Of a stretch of 62,705 nucleotides of DNA, positions 34,675 to 43,161 are shown in pieces. A program made the position numbers and the translations under genes. The first letter of the stretch is position 1; the number at the start of each line of letters is the position of its first letter. The stretch is from Microbacterium sp. APC 3901 (lineage in GTDB: Bacteria; Actinomycetota; Actinomycetes; Actinomycetales; Microbacteriaceae), in contig NZ_JASDCU010000019.1 in assembly GCF_030407765.1 (NCBI RefSeq), positions 1-62,705 on the forward strand. The letters are read 5' to 3'. The notes beneath the pieces were generated by a model. The model searched no databases and had not been told where the DNA came from. It saw only the letters and a program-made list of their open reading frames with translations.

Positions 34675-34814
34675 GATCCCTCCCGGGTGATTCCCCTCCC
34701 CGTTGATGGTCATGCTAGCGAGGCGCGCCGAAGAGGGATAGACACAGAGGTGCTCTCAGGTCTAACTTCACTCATAACACCGGGGGGAACCGAGTCATCG
34801 AGGGAGATGATCGC

Positions 34815-35879
34815 GTGGGTCTGGTGGACAGGATCAAAGGATTGTGGCGTCACGAGACGACACACGTCGTGCACGGCTGGGTCGGGCTGGTCGATGGCGC
34901 CGCAGCGCTCCCCGACACGAGTCCGCCGCGCAGCAGGTACGTCGAGTTGATCGTGGCCGACTTCGGGCTCAGGTTCGAGAAGGATCGCGCTGCCGGCCGC
35001 AGCCCCGTGTTCGCCAGCGCGGTCACCTGGCGGAGTCCGAGCGGCGAGGATCTGCACATCAGCAAGACTCTGAGCGCTGACGACTTCGCGTCGATCGGCG
35101 CCGACGATGCCGTCGTCACCATCCACTCCGGAGTACCGCTGACGACGCTGCTCCCGCTCGGCGCGAGCAATGTGGAGTACACCGTCGGTTTGCTGTCGGC
35201 ACCGGGCACCTCGCTCTTCTCCGGTGTCGCCTCGTTCCTCTCCGACATCGCTGATCTGACCCAGCGGACCGAGCTGACAGCCGTCGGCGCGATCGCCGAC
35301 AAGGTCGCCGGCGGGATCGACACGATCCTCGGCAACGACGAGATCGCCGGGCGGATCGGCCTTCACGGCGCGGTCCTCGCGTCGGAGCCGCGGGCCGGCT
35401 ACTACGTCGTCACATCGCTCGATGCCGGGCAGTTCTCGCTCGAACATCTCGCAGTCATCGAGGGTCGGCTGAGGTTCTCCCGCGACGGTGCGTGGGGTGA
35501 TCCGTCGGGCTTCGACTACCTCCTGATCCGGGTCGCTCTCCGAGGTTCTCAGCCTGATCGTTGGCGGGACCTCAGCTCTGTGGCGGGGCCGTGGAAGACG
35601 GCCGACGACAAGCTGGCACACGCGACGACCGCTGAAGCTCTCACCGAAGCCGGGGTGTCCTTCAAGCTGGCCATGGCGAACGCCCGCAACGATCCGAACC
35701 TCGCCGTCGGAGACCGCGACCTGGCTGCGGAGGAGATCCGCGCCCAGTGGGAGAAGGGCGCTCAGCAGGTCTTCGGCCCGAACCGCGGTGGTGCGTCCGG
35801 GTTCGCGGACGGTGCCGAGGCAGACGCGATGCTGGAGCTCGCGCTCTCGATCTCCGCGACTGCAGAGACGGATGCCTGA
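34815..35879 (+). CDS. Unrecognised protein paired with a metzincin
   Basis: A 354-residue protein with no recognised domain and no signal peptide. The N-terminal part (about 15-120) looks beta-rich (SRYVELIVADFGLRFEKDR); the middle (about 130-185) has amphipathic, fairly hydrophobic helices (SGVASFLSDIADL; GGIDTILGNDEIAGRIGLHG); the C-terminus is helical and charged. GTG start at 34815 with GAGGGAG upstream. The next gene starts two bases after its stop, so the two are one operon. It could be a substrate, immunity or recruiting protein for the protease; this is inference from pairing. Confidence 0.7.
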   Translation: MGLVDRIKGLWRHETTHVVHGWVGLVDGAAALPDTSPPRSRYVELIVADFGLRFEKDRAAGRSPVFASAVTWRSPSGEDLHISKTLSADDFASIGADDAVVTIHSGVPLTTLLPLGASNVEYTVGLLSAPGTSLFSGVASFLSDIADLTQRTELTAVGAIADKVAGGIDTILGNDEIAGRIGLHGAVLASEPRAGYYVVTSLDAGQFSLEHLAVIEGRLRFSRDGAWGDPSGFDYLLIRVALRGSQPDRWRDLSSVAGPWKTADDKLAHATTAEALTEAGVSFKLAMANARNDPNLAVGDRDLAAEEIRAQWEKGAQQVFGPNRGGASGFADGAEADAMLELALSISATAETDA

Positions 35880-35881
35880 GC

Positions 35882-36781
35882 ATGTTCTTCCGTGACCGGA
35901 CGCTCGCAGCCGAGATCCTGAGTCGACCCCGTGACCCGCACATGGAGGCCATGATCACGGGCTATGTCGACGAGGCCGCGAAGATCGCACACAACGCCCC
36001 CAGCGTGGTGCTGCCTGATGTCACCGGGCGCTCGGCGAAGAGCGACGAGCAGCGCCTGCACGTCGTCGAGGGCGACCTGCTGCTCGACGATGACGAACTC
36101 GTCGCCTACGCCGCGCGCAACGCACCGCGTCCCCTCATCCCGAACTCACCGCTGGGCGACTCCGGACTGGTGGGGTTCGAGACCGAAGGAGCGGCGACCC
36201 GGTGGGATGAGGGCACCGTTCTTCGCTACAGCGTGATGCGACGCTCGTTCCTCCGAGAGGCCGACTACCGACGGGCGGCCCGCAATCTGCGCGCGGCCGC
36301 GGACGACTGGGAGGAGGTGTGCGGAGTCCGATTCGAGCACGTCGACAGCTTCGACGACCACGACGACATCGCGCGACCGGCCTCGGAGTTCCGCGACGAC
36401 CTGGTGTTCACCGCGCGCCTGCAGGACCAGGGCGGCACGCTCATCGCCGCTGCGTTCTTTCCGACGCAGCCACCGCCCAGACGCAAGGTGATCTTCGACT
36501 CCTCCTACTTCCGACCGGGGCTCAGGTTCAACAGGGTCGGAGTGCTGCGTCACGAACTCGGGCATGTGCTCGGCTTCCGGCACGAGCACATCCGCAGCGG
36601 CGCGCCGGCGGAGTGCCCCGGAGACACCGAGGATGTGACGCTCTTCCCCTTCGGTGACTACGATCCGAGGTCGGTCATGCACTACTTCTGCGGCGGTGTG
36701 GGCAATCCACGGCTCACCTTGAGCGTCAGCGACAAGAAGGGAGCTCGGCAGCTGTACGGGCCGCCGCTCAGCACTCGATGA
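35882..36781 (+). CDS. Metzincin-type zinc metalloprotease without signal peptide
   Basis: A 299-residue protein with the extended zinc motif HELGHVLGFRHEH (about 218-230) and a Met-turn SVMHYF (about 263), the two marks of metzincins. A VVEGDLLLDDDEL phrase near residue 60 resembles the start of prodomains in related bacterial proteases. There is no signal peptide or lipobox, so it seems to stay in the cytoplasm or to use another exit. Start ATG two bases after the upstream stop. Its 3' end overlaps the serine dehydratase gene tail-to-tail by 14 bp. Confidence 0.85.
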   Translation: MFFRDRTLAAEILSRPRDPHMEAMITGYVDEAAKIAHNAPSVVLPDVTGRSAKSDEQRLHVVEGDLLLDDDELVAYAARNAPRPLIPNSPLGDSGLVGFETEGAATRWDEGTVLRYSVMRRSFLREADYRRAARNLRAAADDWEEVCGVRFEHVDSFDDHDDIARPASEFRDDLVFTARLQDQGGTLIAAAFFPTQPPPRRKVIFDSSYFRPGLRFNRVGVLRHELGHVLGFRHEHIRSGAPAECPGDTEDVTLFPFGDYDPRSVMHYFCGGVGNPRLTLSVSDKKGARQLYGPPLSTR

Positions 36782-38261
36782 CGTTGACCGCGAGTCCGCC
36801 CTCGCTGGTCTCCTTGTATTTGGTCGACATGTCGATGCCGGTCTGGCGCATCGTCTCGACCACAGCATCGAGCGAGACGTAATGGCTGCCGTCACCGCGC
36901 AGCGCGAGGCGCGCAGCCGTAACCGCCGTCGACGCCGCGATCGCATTGCGCTCGATGCAGGGGATCTGCACGAGGCCGCCGATGGGGTCGCAGGTGAGTC
37001 CGAGGTGGTGCTCCATCGCGATCTCGGCGGCGTTCTCGATCTGACGGTTGGTGCCGCCCATGACGGCCGTAAGTCCTCCGGCTGCCATCGCGCAGGCAGA
37101 GCCGACCTCGGCCTGGCATCCGCCCTCGGCACCCGAGATCGAGGCGTTCGCCTTGAACAGCGAGCCCAGCGCCGTGGCGGTGAGCAAGAACCGCCTGATG
37201 CCGCGGCGACGGTTGGCGTCGGCGACGGCCTCGTCGTCGTCGGATTGCGCAGCGTCGATCGCCTTCGTGCCGTCGAAGCCCAGCAATGCGCTGCCGACCA
37301 GTTCTCCGTACGGCGTGACCGCGTTGCCTGCACCGAGGCCCGAATCGGCGAGGAACCGCCACCAGTACATCGCGACGGCGGGGAGGATGCCGGCGGCACC
37401 GTTCGTCGGAGCCGTGACGACCCGACCACCTGCGGCGTTCTCCTCGTTGACCGCGAGCGCGAAGGCACCGAGCCACTCCCCCGGCAGCTCGCGATGACCG
37501 TCGGCCTCCGCCTCCTCGAGCTGGGCGCGGATCATGCTCGCTCGCCTCTTGACCTTGAGCATCCCGGGGAGCACGCCGTCGGAATGCAGTCCGTTGTCGA
37601 CGCACGCCGCCATGGCATCCCAGATCGCGTCGAGTCCGGCGGCGACCTCTTCTTCGGGGCGCTCCGCGGTCTCGTTCAGCCGCGCGACCTCGGCGATCGA
37701 CAGGCCGTGCTCATCGCACAGTGCGAGCAGCGACGCGGCATCGGCATACGAATACGGCAGCGGGGCCGAGGCGAGCTTCGCGTCTTCCCCATCCCGACGG
37801 ATGAACCCGCCGCCGACGGAGTAGTAGGTCTCGTCGGCGACGACGCCCCCGGCGGCATCCCACGCGGCGATCGTCATGGCGTTCGGGTGACCGGGAAGGC
37901 GTGTGCGGGGCTCGAACACGATGTCGGTCTTCGAGAACGCGATCTCGTGAGACCCGTCGATTCGCAGCGTCGCACCCTCGCGAAGATCGGTCCAGGCGGC
38001 CCGCACGTCGGCCGGGTCGCAGCTCTCCGGCGCCAGGCCGCGCAGCCCCGCGACGACCGCATCGGGCGTGCCATGGCCGATTCCGGTGGCACCGAGAGAG
38101 CCGTACAGTGTGCACCCGATGCGCGCGACGCGGTCGATCGTGCCTGTCGAGCGCAGGCGATGGGCGAACTCGAGTGCCGCCCGCATCGGCCCGACCGTGT
38201 GGGAACTCGAGGGGCCCACTCCGATGGAGAAGAGATCGAAGGCCGAGACGTACGCTGTCAC
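36768..38261 (-). CDS. sdaA: L-serine ammonia-lyase, iron-sulfur dependent
   Basis: A 497-residue single-chain serine dehydratase (type 2: beta domain then alpha domain) that turns L-serine into pyruvate and ammonia with a [4Fe-4S] cluster. FDLFSIGVGPSSSHTVGPM at the start and the cluster-region cysteines in GSACAMAAGG, LTCDPIGG and QIPCIERN are visible. The protein ends in Cys (VIEC), matching the type 2 enzymes in which the terminal Cys folds into the active site. Start GTG at 38261 with TAGGCT exactly 6 nt upstream, so it is probably leaderless. Confidence 0.95.
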   Translation of the reverse strand: MTAYVSAFDLFSIGVGPSSSHTVGPMRAALEFAHRLRSTGTIDRVARIGCTLYGSLGATGIGHGTPDAVVAGLRGLAPESCDPADVRAAWTDLREGATLRIDGSHEIAFSKTDIVFEPRTRLPGHPNAMTIAAWDAAGGVVADETYYSVGGGFIRRDGEDAKLASAPLPYSYADAASLLALCDEHGLSIAEVARLNETAERPEEEVAAGLDAIWDAMAACVDNGLHSDGVLPGMLKVKRRASMIRAQLEEAEADGHRELPGEWLGAFALAVNEENAAGGRVVTAPTNGAAGILPAVAMYWWRFLADSGLGAGNAVTPYGELVGSALLGFDGTKAIDAAQSDDDEAVADANRRRGIRRFLLTATALGSLFKANASISGAEGGCQAEVGSACAMAAGGLTAVMGGTNRQIENAAEIAMEHHLGLTCDPIGGLVQIPCIERNAIAASTAVTAARLALRGDGSHYVSLDAVVETMRQTGIDMSTKYKETSEGGLAVNVIEC

Positions 38262-38376
38262 CTCCTCAGCCTACGTCGTGCGCGGGAAGACGAGTCGGGG
38301 CACCGCCGTCAAGGCCCTTCTCGCCCCGCGATCGGAGCCCGATCCTGATGGGGCATTCGATGTGAAAGGGACGACC

Positions 38377-38694
38377 ATGACGAACAGCACGCCTGACCAG
38401 GACCCGACCTCCGGCCTCACCCCTGAGGCGCAGACACCGACCCCGACCCCGTCTTCCGGCGACGCCGGCGAGTTCAAGGACGCGGGAAGCACCGCCGAGA
38501 AGCCGGAAGAGGCCGAGTCCACCGAAGACGCGGACCCGTCTGAGGTTCCGAGCAACGACGAGCTCGAAGAGCCGAGCACCGAGAAGGAGCCCTTCGAAGA
38601 GCCCAAGGCCCCGACGCGAAACGACCCCGAGCCCGACCATGAAGCGGTCGGGATCGGGGTCATCGACGGCCCGGAGACCGACGAGGGCGACTGA
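38377..38694 (+). CDS. Small acidic, disordered protein
   Basis: A 105-residue protein made almost only of Glu, Asp, Pro, Ser and Thr, with no hydrophobic core, signal or helix; it is expected to be disordered. ATG at 38377 with AAAGGGA upstream; the open frame to 38068 is a shadow of sdaA. The C-terminus VGIGVIDGPETDEGD is the only part with aliphatic residues. Such proteins are common in this family of bacteria and have no known role. A strong hairpin follows. Confidence 0.65.
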   Translation: MTNSTPDQDPTSGLTPEAQTPTPTPSSGDAGEFKDAGSTAEKPEEAESTEDADPSEVPSNDELEEPSTEKEPFEEPKAPTRNDPEPDHEAVGIGVIDGPETDEGD

Positions 38695-38724
38695 GCGACT
38701 CCTACCTCGCTCGGCCACCCGGCC

Positions 38725-38758
38725 GCTCCCGTCGCGATGCACCCTGCGACGGGAGCGA
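38725..38758. terminator. Bidirectional terminator
   Basis: CGCTCCCGTCGC and GCGACGGGAGCG pair perfectly over 12 bp with a 10-nt loop, between the convergent acidic-protein gene and flavoprotein gene. Confidence 0.85.
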
Positions 38759-38769
38759 GTTCGGGAAGG

Positions 38770-40500
38770 CTATTCGACGAGCTTGCCCTCGGTGTCGACC
38801 TCGCGCATGAGCTCGGCGATCTCGGCGGGGATCTCGGGGATCGACTCGTGCGTCACACCGCCCGTGGGCGACCAGACGAGATTGACCTGCAGCGTCGGGT
38901 CGGTGTCGGGGTAGTCGCTGCGGTTGTGGCATCCGCGGGTCTCCCGGCGCTCCAGCGCCGCCTCGAGCGTGGCCCGCGCGGCGAGCGCCGACGCCTTCAG
39001 GTCGAACGCGTGAGCGAGGTCCTGGAACCCGGCGATGTCGGGGTGGATGCCGATGTCCTCCATGCGGCCCTCGATCATGTCGAGTTCGGCGAGGCCTGCT
39101 CGCAGCCCCTCCTCCGAGCGGACGACACCCGCATGCTGCGTCATGGTGTTGCGGATCGCGCGCTGCAGCGCCCGCACGTTCTCGCGGCCGTCGGCGACGA
39201 GAAGGTCGTCGATCTCTGCGCGGGCCTGCGCCACCGCATCCGCAGACCGGCGCTGGGCGTCGAGTCCTGCCGCGTGCGCCATGGCCGCCTGGCCGACGAT
39301 GCGACCGTAGACGAGCAGCTCGATGAGCGAGTTGCCGCCGAGTCGGTTCGCTCCGTGCAGCCCGCTGGACGCCTCGCCGATCGCATAGAGTCCGTCGACG
39401 TCGGTCTGGTGATCGTCGGGACGCACCCACACACCTCCCATCGAGTAGTGCGCCGTGGGGGCGATCTCGATCGGGTCGGTGGTGATGTCGAGCATCTGCA
39501 GCTCCATCATCGTCTGATAGACGCGGGGCAGACGGGTCATGATCGTCTCGCGCGGCAGGTGCGAGACATCGAGCCAGACGCCGCCGTTCTCGGTTCCACG
39601 CCCCTCGGCGATCTCGGTGTACGCGGCGAGCGCGACGCGGTCGCGGGTCGAGAGCTCCATGCGCTCGGGGTCGTACTTCGACATGAACCGCTCGCCGAGC
39701 GCGTTGCGCAGGATGCCGCCCTCGCCGCGCGCCGCCTCGGAGATCAGCGTGCCGGCCGCGTTCTCGGGCTCGATGATTCCCGAGGGGTGGAACTGCACGA
39801 GCTCGGGGTCGCGCAGCCGGGCGCCGGCGTCGACCGCGAGACGGAACGAATCACCGGTGTTCTCGTCTCGGCGCGAGGACGTGCGGCGCCAGATGCGGTT
39901 GTGGCCACCCGCGGCGAGGATCACGGCATCCGCATGGATCAGATAGCGTGTGCCGTCGGACTGGTCGAAGCCGTAGGCGCCGAACACGACGTTGTCGCGC
40001 ACGAGCAGACGCGTGATGTAGACGTGGTCGAGGATCGGGACCTCGAGCTGCTCGGCCTTGGCGACGAGGGTGCGCTGGATCTCGAGACCGGTGTAGTCGC
40101 CGGCGAACGCCGTGCGACGGAAGGTGTGCGCCCCGAAGAAGCGCTGCGAGATGCGGCCGTCGTCCTCCCGGGCGAAGTCCATGCCCCAGCGCTCGAGGTC
40201 GCGAATCCCGCGCTCGGCTCCCTGTGTCACGATCTCGACCGTGTGGGGGTTGGCGAGCAGGTAGCTCTCCTTGATGGTGTCGGCGGCGTGCTGCTGCCAG
40301 CTGTCGCCTTCGTCCATCGTGCCGAGCGCGGCGTTGATGCCGCCGGCGGCGAGGGAGGTGTGGGCATCCTGTCGGGGGCGCTTGCCGACGGCGAGGACGT
40401 CGATGCCGTGTTCGGCGACCTCGATCGCGGCCCGCAGCCCGGAGCCGCCGGTGCCGATGACGAGGACCGTGGTGGAGATCTGACGTTCGCGAGTACTCAT
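38770..40500 (-). CDS. FAD-dependent oxidoreductase of the fumarate reductase/L-aspartate oxidase family
   Basis: A 576-residue flavoprotein: FAD-binding VIGTGGSGLRAA at the N-terminus, HTSLAAGGIN (the covalent or near-FAD His region), a capping domain, DPELVQFHPSG, and GGVWVRPDDHQTDVDGLYAIGEASSGLHGANRLGGNSL. The C-terminal three-helix domain is present. No iron-sulfur or membrane-anchor subunit is adjacent, so it is not a complete succinate dehydrogenase; a soluble fumarate reductase or L-aspartate oxidase is possible. ATG at 40500 with GGAGGG just before. Divergent from a LysR gene that probably controls it. Confidence 0.88.
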   Translation of the reverse strand: MSTRERQISTTVLVIGTGGSGLRAAIEVAEHGIDVLAVGKRPRQDAHTSLAAGGINAALGTMDEGDSWQQHAADTIKESYLLANPHTVEIVTQGAERGIRDLERWGMDFAREDDGRISQRFFGAHTFRRTAFAGDYTGLEIQRTLVAKAEQLEVPILDHVYITRLLVRDNVVFGAYGFDQSDGTRYLIHADAVILAAGGHNRIWRRTSSRRDENTGDSFRLAVDAGARLRDPELVQFHPSGIIEPENAAGTLISEAARGEGGILRNALGERFMSKYDPERMELSTRDRVALAAYTEIAEGRGTENGGVWLDVSHLPRETIMTRLPRVYQTMMELQMLDITTDPIEIAPTAHYSMGGVWVRPDDHQTDVDGLYAIGEASSGLHGANRLGGNSLIELLVYGRIVGQAAMAHAAGLDAQRRSADAVAQARAEIDDLLVADGRENVRALQRAIRNTMTQHAGVVRSEEGLRAGLAELDMIEGRMEDIGIHPDIAGFQDLAHAFDLKASALAARATLEAALERRETRGCHNRSDYPDTDPTLQVNLVWSPTGGVTHESIPEIPAEIAELMREVDTEGKLVE

Positions 40501-40534
40501 GCCCTCCACGCTAGGTAGGCTGCCCTAATAACTC

Positions 40535-40562
40535 CAATGCATTGTTCTACTGGTATCGATAC
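40535..40562. promoter_or_regulatory. Two palindromes in the flavoprotein/lysR promoter gap
   Basis: CAATGCATTG at 40535-40544 and GTATCGATAC at 40553-40562, centres 18 bp apart, in the 71-bp divergent gap. They are likely recognition and activation sites for the LysR-type regulator. Confidence 0.5.
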
Positions 40563-40571
40563 ACTGAAAAC

Positions 40572-41504
40572 ATGAACCTCGAGCAGCTCCGCGGGTTCGT
40601 CGAGGTCGCCCGCCTCGGTCATTTCACCCGCGCCTCCGAGCACCTGCACCTCGCCCAGCCGTCGCTGAGCCGACAGATCTCGACCCTCGAGCGAGAACTG
40701 GGCGCCGAGCTCTTCCATCGGGCTCGCGGACACATCGGTCTCACCGCGGCAGGAGAGGCCCTGCTCCCCCGCGCTCAGCGGATGCTGGCCGAATCCGACG
40801 CGATCCGTGAGGAGATGGCCGAGCTCGCGGGGCTCCGCCGCGGACGCGTGCGTCTCGGAGCGCCGCCCACCCTCTGCATCAGCCTCGTCGCCGAGGCGAT
40901 CAGCGCCTTCCATGCGGCGCACCCCGGCGTCGACCTGCACCTGACCGAGAGCGGGTCGAGGCTGCTCGTCGATCAGCTGGCCGTCGGGGCCGTCGACATC
41001 GCCCTCATCACGGAGTCGGAGGGACCCCCGCCCTCGGGTTTCAGCCTGACCCGGATGCCGCTGCTGACCGAAGAGCTCGTGGTGGTGTCTGCGGCCTCCG
41101 AGCCCCCGGTGTCGAGCTCGTCATCGATGACCTTGCACCACCTCGCCACGCTTCCCCTCATCGCCCTCGACGAGACCTATGAGCTGCGGGCGACCACCGA
41201 CGCGGCGTTCCGCTCGACAGGGCTCACCCCGACCGTCGTGCTCGAAGGCGCTGAGATGGATGCGCTGCTCCGCTTCGTCGAACGCGGGGTCGGCGTGGCC
41301 GTGGTTCCGGCGATGGTGCTGCTCGATCAGCCGGCGCTTCGGTCGGTCAGGATCTCGCACCCGATGATGAGACGCACCGTGAGCCTGGCCCATCGCGCCG
41401 ACGTCACGCCCGCCGTCGCGGTCGCCGCGATGCGGCACGTGATCGTCGGCACAGCGGCAGAGGTCGCCCGCCGCGACCCGGCCATCACGAGCCTGCTCGG
41501 CTGA
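40572..41504 (+). CDS. LysR-family transcriptional regulator
   Basis: A 310-residue LysR-type regulator: winged helix 1-60 (LEQLRGFVEVARLGHFTRASEHLHLAQPSLSRQI) and a two-lobed effector domain (about 90-300). The ATG at 40572 lies 6 nt after TACACT, with no ribosome site, so it is probably leaderless; an earlier in-frame ATG at 40542 would run through both palindromes. Divergent from the flavoprotein gene, its likely target. Effector unknown, perhaps a C4-dicarboxylate given the neighbour. Confidence 0.93.
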   Translation: MNLEQLRGFVEVARLGHFTRASEHLHLAQPSLSRQISTLERELGAELFHRARGHIGLTAAGEALLPRAQRMLAESDAIREEMAELAGLRRGRVRLGAPPTLCISLVAEAISAFHAAHPGVDLHLTESGSRLLVDQLAVGAVDIALITESEGPPPSGFSLTRMPLLTEELVVVSAASEPPVSSSSSMTLHHLATLPLIALDETYELRATTDAAFRSTGLTPTVVLEGAEMDALLRFVERGVGVAVVPAMVLLDQPALRSVRISHPMMRRTVSLAHRADVTPAVAVAAMRHVIVGTAAEVARRDPAITSLLG

Positions 41505-41555
41505 GGCCGGGAGCTGCTCGCCGCGCACGCCACGCAGGCCGTGCAGGAGGTCTCG

Positions 41556-41570
41556 CGCTCCGAAGGAGCG
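41556..41570. terminator. Weak hairpin between convergent genes
   Basis: CGCTCC-GAA-GGAGCG, a 6-bp stem in the 125-bp gap between the LysR gene and the gene at 41630. Nothing else was seen in this gap. Confidence 0.4.
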
Positions 41571-41629
41571 TGTCGCGCATCTCGCCCGTCGCTGTGCGAG
41601 TTGCCCTTCGACACGCGTGCGATGCCGGC

Positions 41630-42127
41630 TCAGCGCGGGTCGGGCAGTTCCCGCTCCACCCGGACGGGGCCGAAGGCCATGACGTACATCGCCTCGGCGA
41701 CCGGCCCCACGCCTGGCCCGACTCCCACCGCGAGCCCCGCGGATCCGTCCTCCAGCGGCACGGAGAACCGGGCGTCATTCCACGAATGCAGTGTCAGCCG
41801 AAGCGACCATGGCCGTGGCGCCCCGAGTCCGAGTTCGGGCGGTCTCAGCGCCAGCGTGATCCTGTCCGCCTTGCTGGCTGCGAAGGAGTTCACAGGCGTA
41901 CCTCCGTCCGTCCGATCGCTGAAGACGTGTCCCACTTCTTCGCCGAGGAGTTGCAGCCGCCGGACCGCCCCTCCGGTGCGCGGGACGAGCTTCAGGCTTC
42001 CCGCCGCATACCCAACGACGAGGTTCTCCTGGCTCGTCACCAAGGAAAAGGGAACAGCTGCGAACGACCCCTGCCGGAGGCCCTCAGACCTGGCGACTGC
42101 CGCATCCCACATGACTTGCAGACCCAT
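41630..42127 (-). CDS. Hypothetical protein downstream of a TetR gene
   Basis: A 165-residue protein with no recognised domain, signal peptide or membrane helix. It is beta-strand rich (LVVGYAAGSLKLVPRTGG; PWSLRLTLHSWNDARFSVPL; AMYVMAFGPVRVERELPD), so it may be a small sandwich or barrel. Of several ATGs the one at 42127 has GAGGAG five bases upstream. It follows the TetR gene on the same strand with an inverted repeat between them, so the TetR protein probably controls it. Confidence 0.65.
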   Translation of the reverse strand: MGLQVMWDAAVARSEGLRQGSFAAVPFSLVTSQENLVVGYAAGSLKLVPRTGGAVRRLQLLGEEVGHVFSDRTDGGTPVNSFAASKADRITLALRPPELGLGAPRPWSLRLTLHSWNDARFSVPLEDGSAGLAVGVGPGVGPVAEAMYVMAFGPVRVERELPDPR

Positions 42128-42140
42128 GACCACTCCTCAA

Positions 42141-42159
42141 ATTGCAGTGACTATGCAAT
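42141..42159 (-). promoter_or_regulatory. Inverted repeat, likely TetR operator
   Basis: ATTGCA-GTGACTA-TGCAAT (6-bp arms, 7-bp centre) lies between the TetR gene and the hypothetical gene, over the likely transcription start of the latter. Position and symmetry fit a TetR dimer site. Confidence 0.55.
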
Positions 42160-42186
42160 ATAGAGTGCACCCGAGCCAGGATCGCG

Positions 42187-42861
42187 TCAAGCAGTGCTCC
42201 GGACTTCCGCGAGGATCATCATCGTCTTGACCATCCAGTCGCGAAACGCGGTGCGGTCCCATCCCAGTGTCCGCGTGATCAGGAGGCGCGACTCCGCCGC
42301 AGTCAGCACCGTCGTCGTGTCCACGAGCCACTGCAGGTCACATGCATCAGAAAGCAGGCCGTCATCGCACATCGCCCCCCAGAACCGTCGGAGGAAGACA
42401 TGCGTGGCTGAGCGCCATGCCTGGGCCGAGGCGTGCACGACCGCTTCCGACCCCTCGACTTCACCATTGACGGCCATGAGCGGCCCCAGCCGCTCGTGCA
42501 TGTCTGCGACGCCGTCTGCGAACGCGACGATTCGCTCGCGCGCGGAAGGAGCGCTGAGCGCGCGAATGCTCCATTCCCGCTCCGGCAGAGGGACGTCGTC
42601 GAGGTCACCCACGATCCCGACCTCGATCACCCGTTGGAACAACGCCACCTTGCCGGCGAAGCGCACGTAGACGGTGCGCTCGCTCACCCCAGCGGCGTCT
42701 GCCACCGCCGCCAAGCTGGTCGACGCGTACCCGTCTCGGAGGAACAGCGCGGTCGCAGCGTCGATGATGCGCCGTTCGGTGCGACGGCGTCGCGCGCTGT
42801 TGGAGGCCGCCCGCGCATCCACCTGCTCGGGGTCGAGGGGCTCGGAACCGTTCACAGTCAT
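42187..42861 (-). CDS. TetR-family transcriptional regulator
   Basis: A 224-residue regulator: helix-turn-helix at about 30-75 (RRIIDAATALFLRDGYASTSL; ADAAGVSERTVYVRFAGKVALF) and a ligand domain with several Trp. ATG at 42861. The only gene in the same direction downstream is the hypothetical protein at 41630. The ligand is unknown. Confidence 0.9.
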   Translation of the reverse strand: MTVNGSEPLDPEQVDARAASNSARRRRTERRIIDAATALFLRDGYASTSLAAVADAAGVSERTVYVRFAGKVALFQRVIEVGIVGDLDDVPLPEREWSIRALSAPSARERIVAFADGVADMHERLGPLMAVNGEVEGSEAVVHASAQAWRSATHVFLRRFWGAMCDDGLLSDACDLQWLVDTTTVLTAAESRLLITRTLGWDRTAFRDWMVKTMMILAEVRSTA

Positions 42862-42983
42862 CGAGCACCACGCTACCGGCTCGACACGAAGCCACCGTCG
42901 GCACCGTTCTCTCGTTGCACGGTCTCACCACTCTCCGGCCAGGCGCACGGCCACCGGTCGATGAAAGCATGTCCGGAAACGCA

Positions 42984-43013
42984 AAACCCCCGCCGCTTTC
43001 GCGACGGGGGTTT
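42984..43013 (-). terminator. Terminator of the tRNA-Arg gene
   Basis: AAACCCCCG and CGGGGGTTT pair, continuing as CGC/GCG after one mismatch, with a 4-nt loop; read on the minus strand it ends in a T-rich GGTTTTGC. It lies 10 bp past the tRNA 3' end. Confidence 0.85.
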
Positions 43014-43022
43014 CAGCTGATG

Positions 43023-43095
43023 TGCGCCCGAAGGGACTCGAACCCCTAACCTTCTGATCCGTAGTCAGATGCTCTATCCATTGAGCTACGGGCGC
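43023..43095 (-). tRNA. tRNA-Arg (anticodon ACG)
   Basis: A 73-nt cloverleaf on the minus strand: acceptor GCGCCCG pairs with CGGGCGC, D-arm AGCTCAATGGATAGAGC, anticodon stem CTGAC with loop containing ACG, and T-arm with GGTTCGAGTCC. The CCA end is not encoded. ACG (read as ICG) decodes CGU, CGC and CGA Arg codons. No integrase or attachment-like repeat is next to it. Confidence 0.95.
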
Positions 43096-43161
43096 TCCTG
43101 GACCGCTCAGCGGGCCGTAGAACAGCCTACAACAGACGCGACGCGAAAGCGAAACGAGGGC

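Noticed and set aside
38068..38376. An N-terminal extension of the small acidic protein
   Set aside because: It is antisense to the serine dehydratase start and has a different composition; the ATG at 38377 has its own ribosome site.
43023..43095. tRNA-Arg as an integration site
   Set aside because: No integrase, no direct repeat of the tRNA 3' end and no change in composition on either side.
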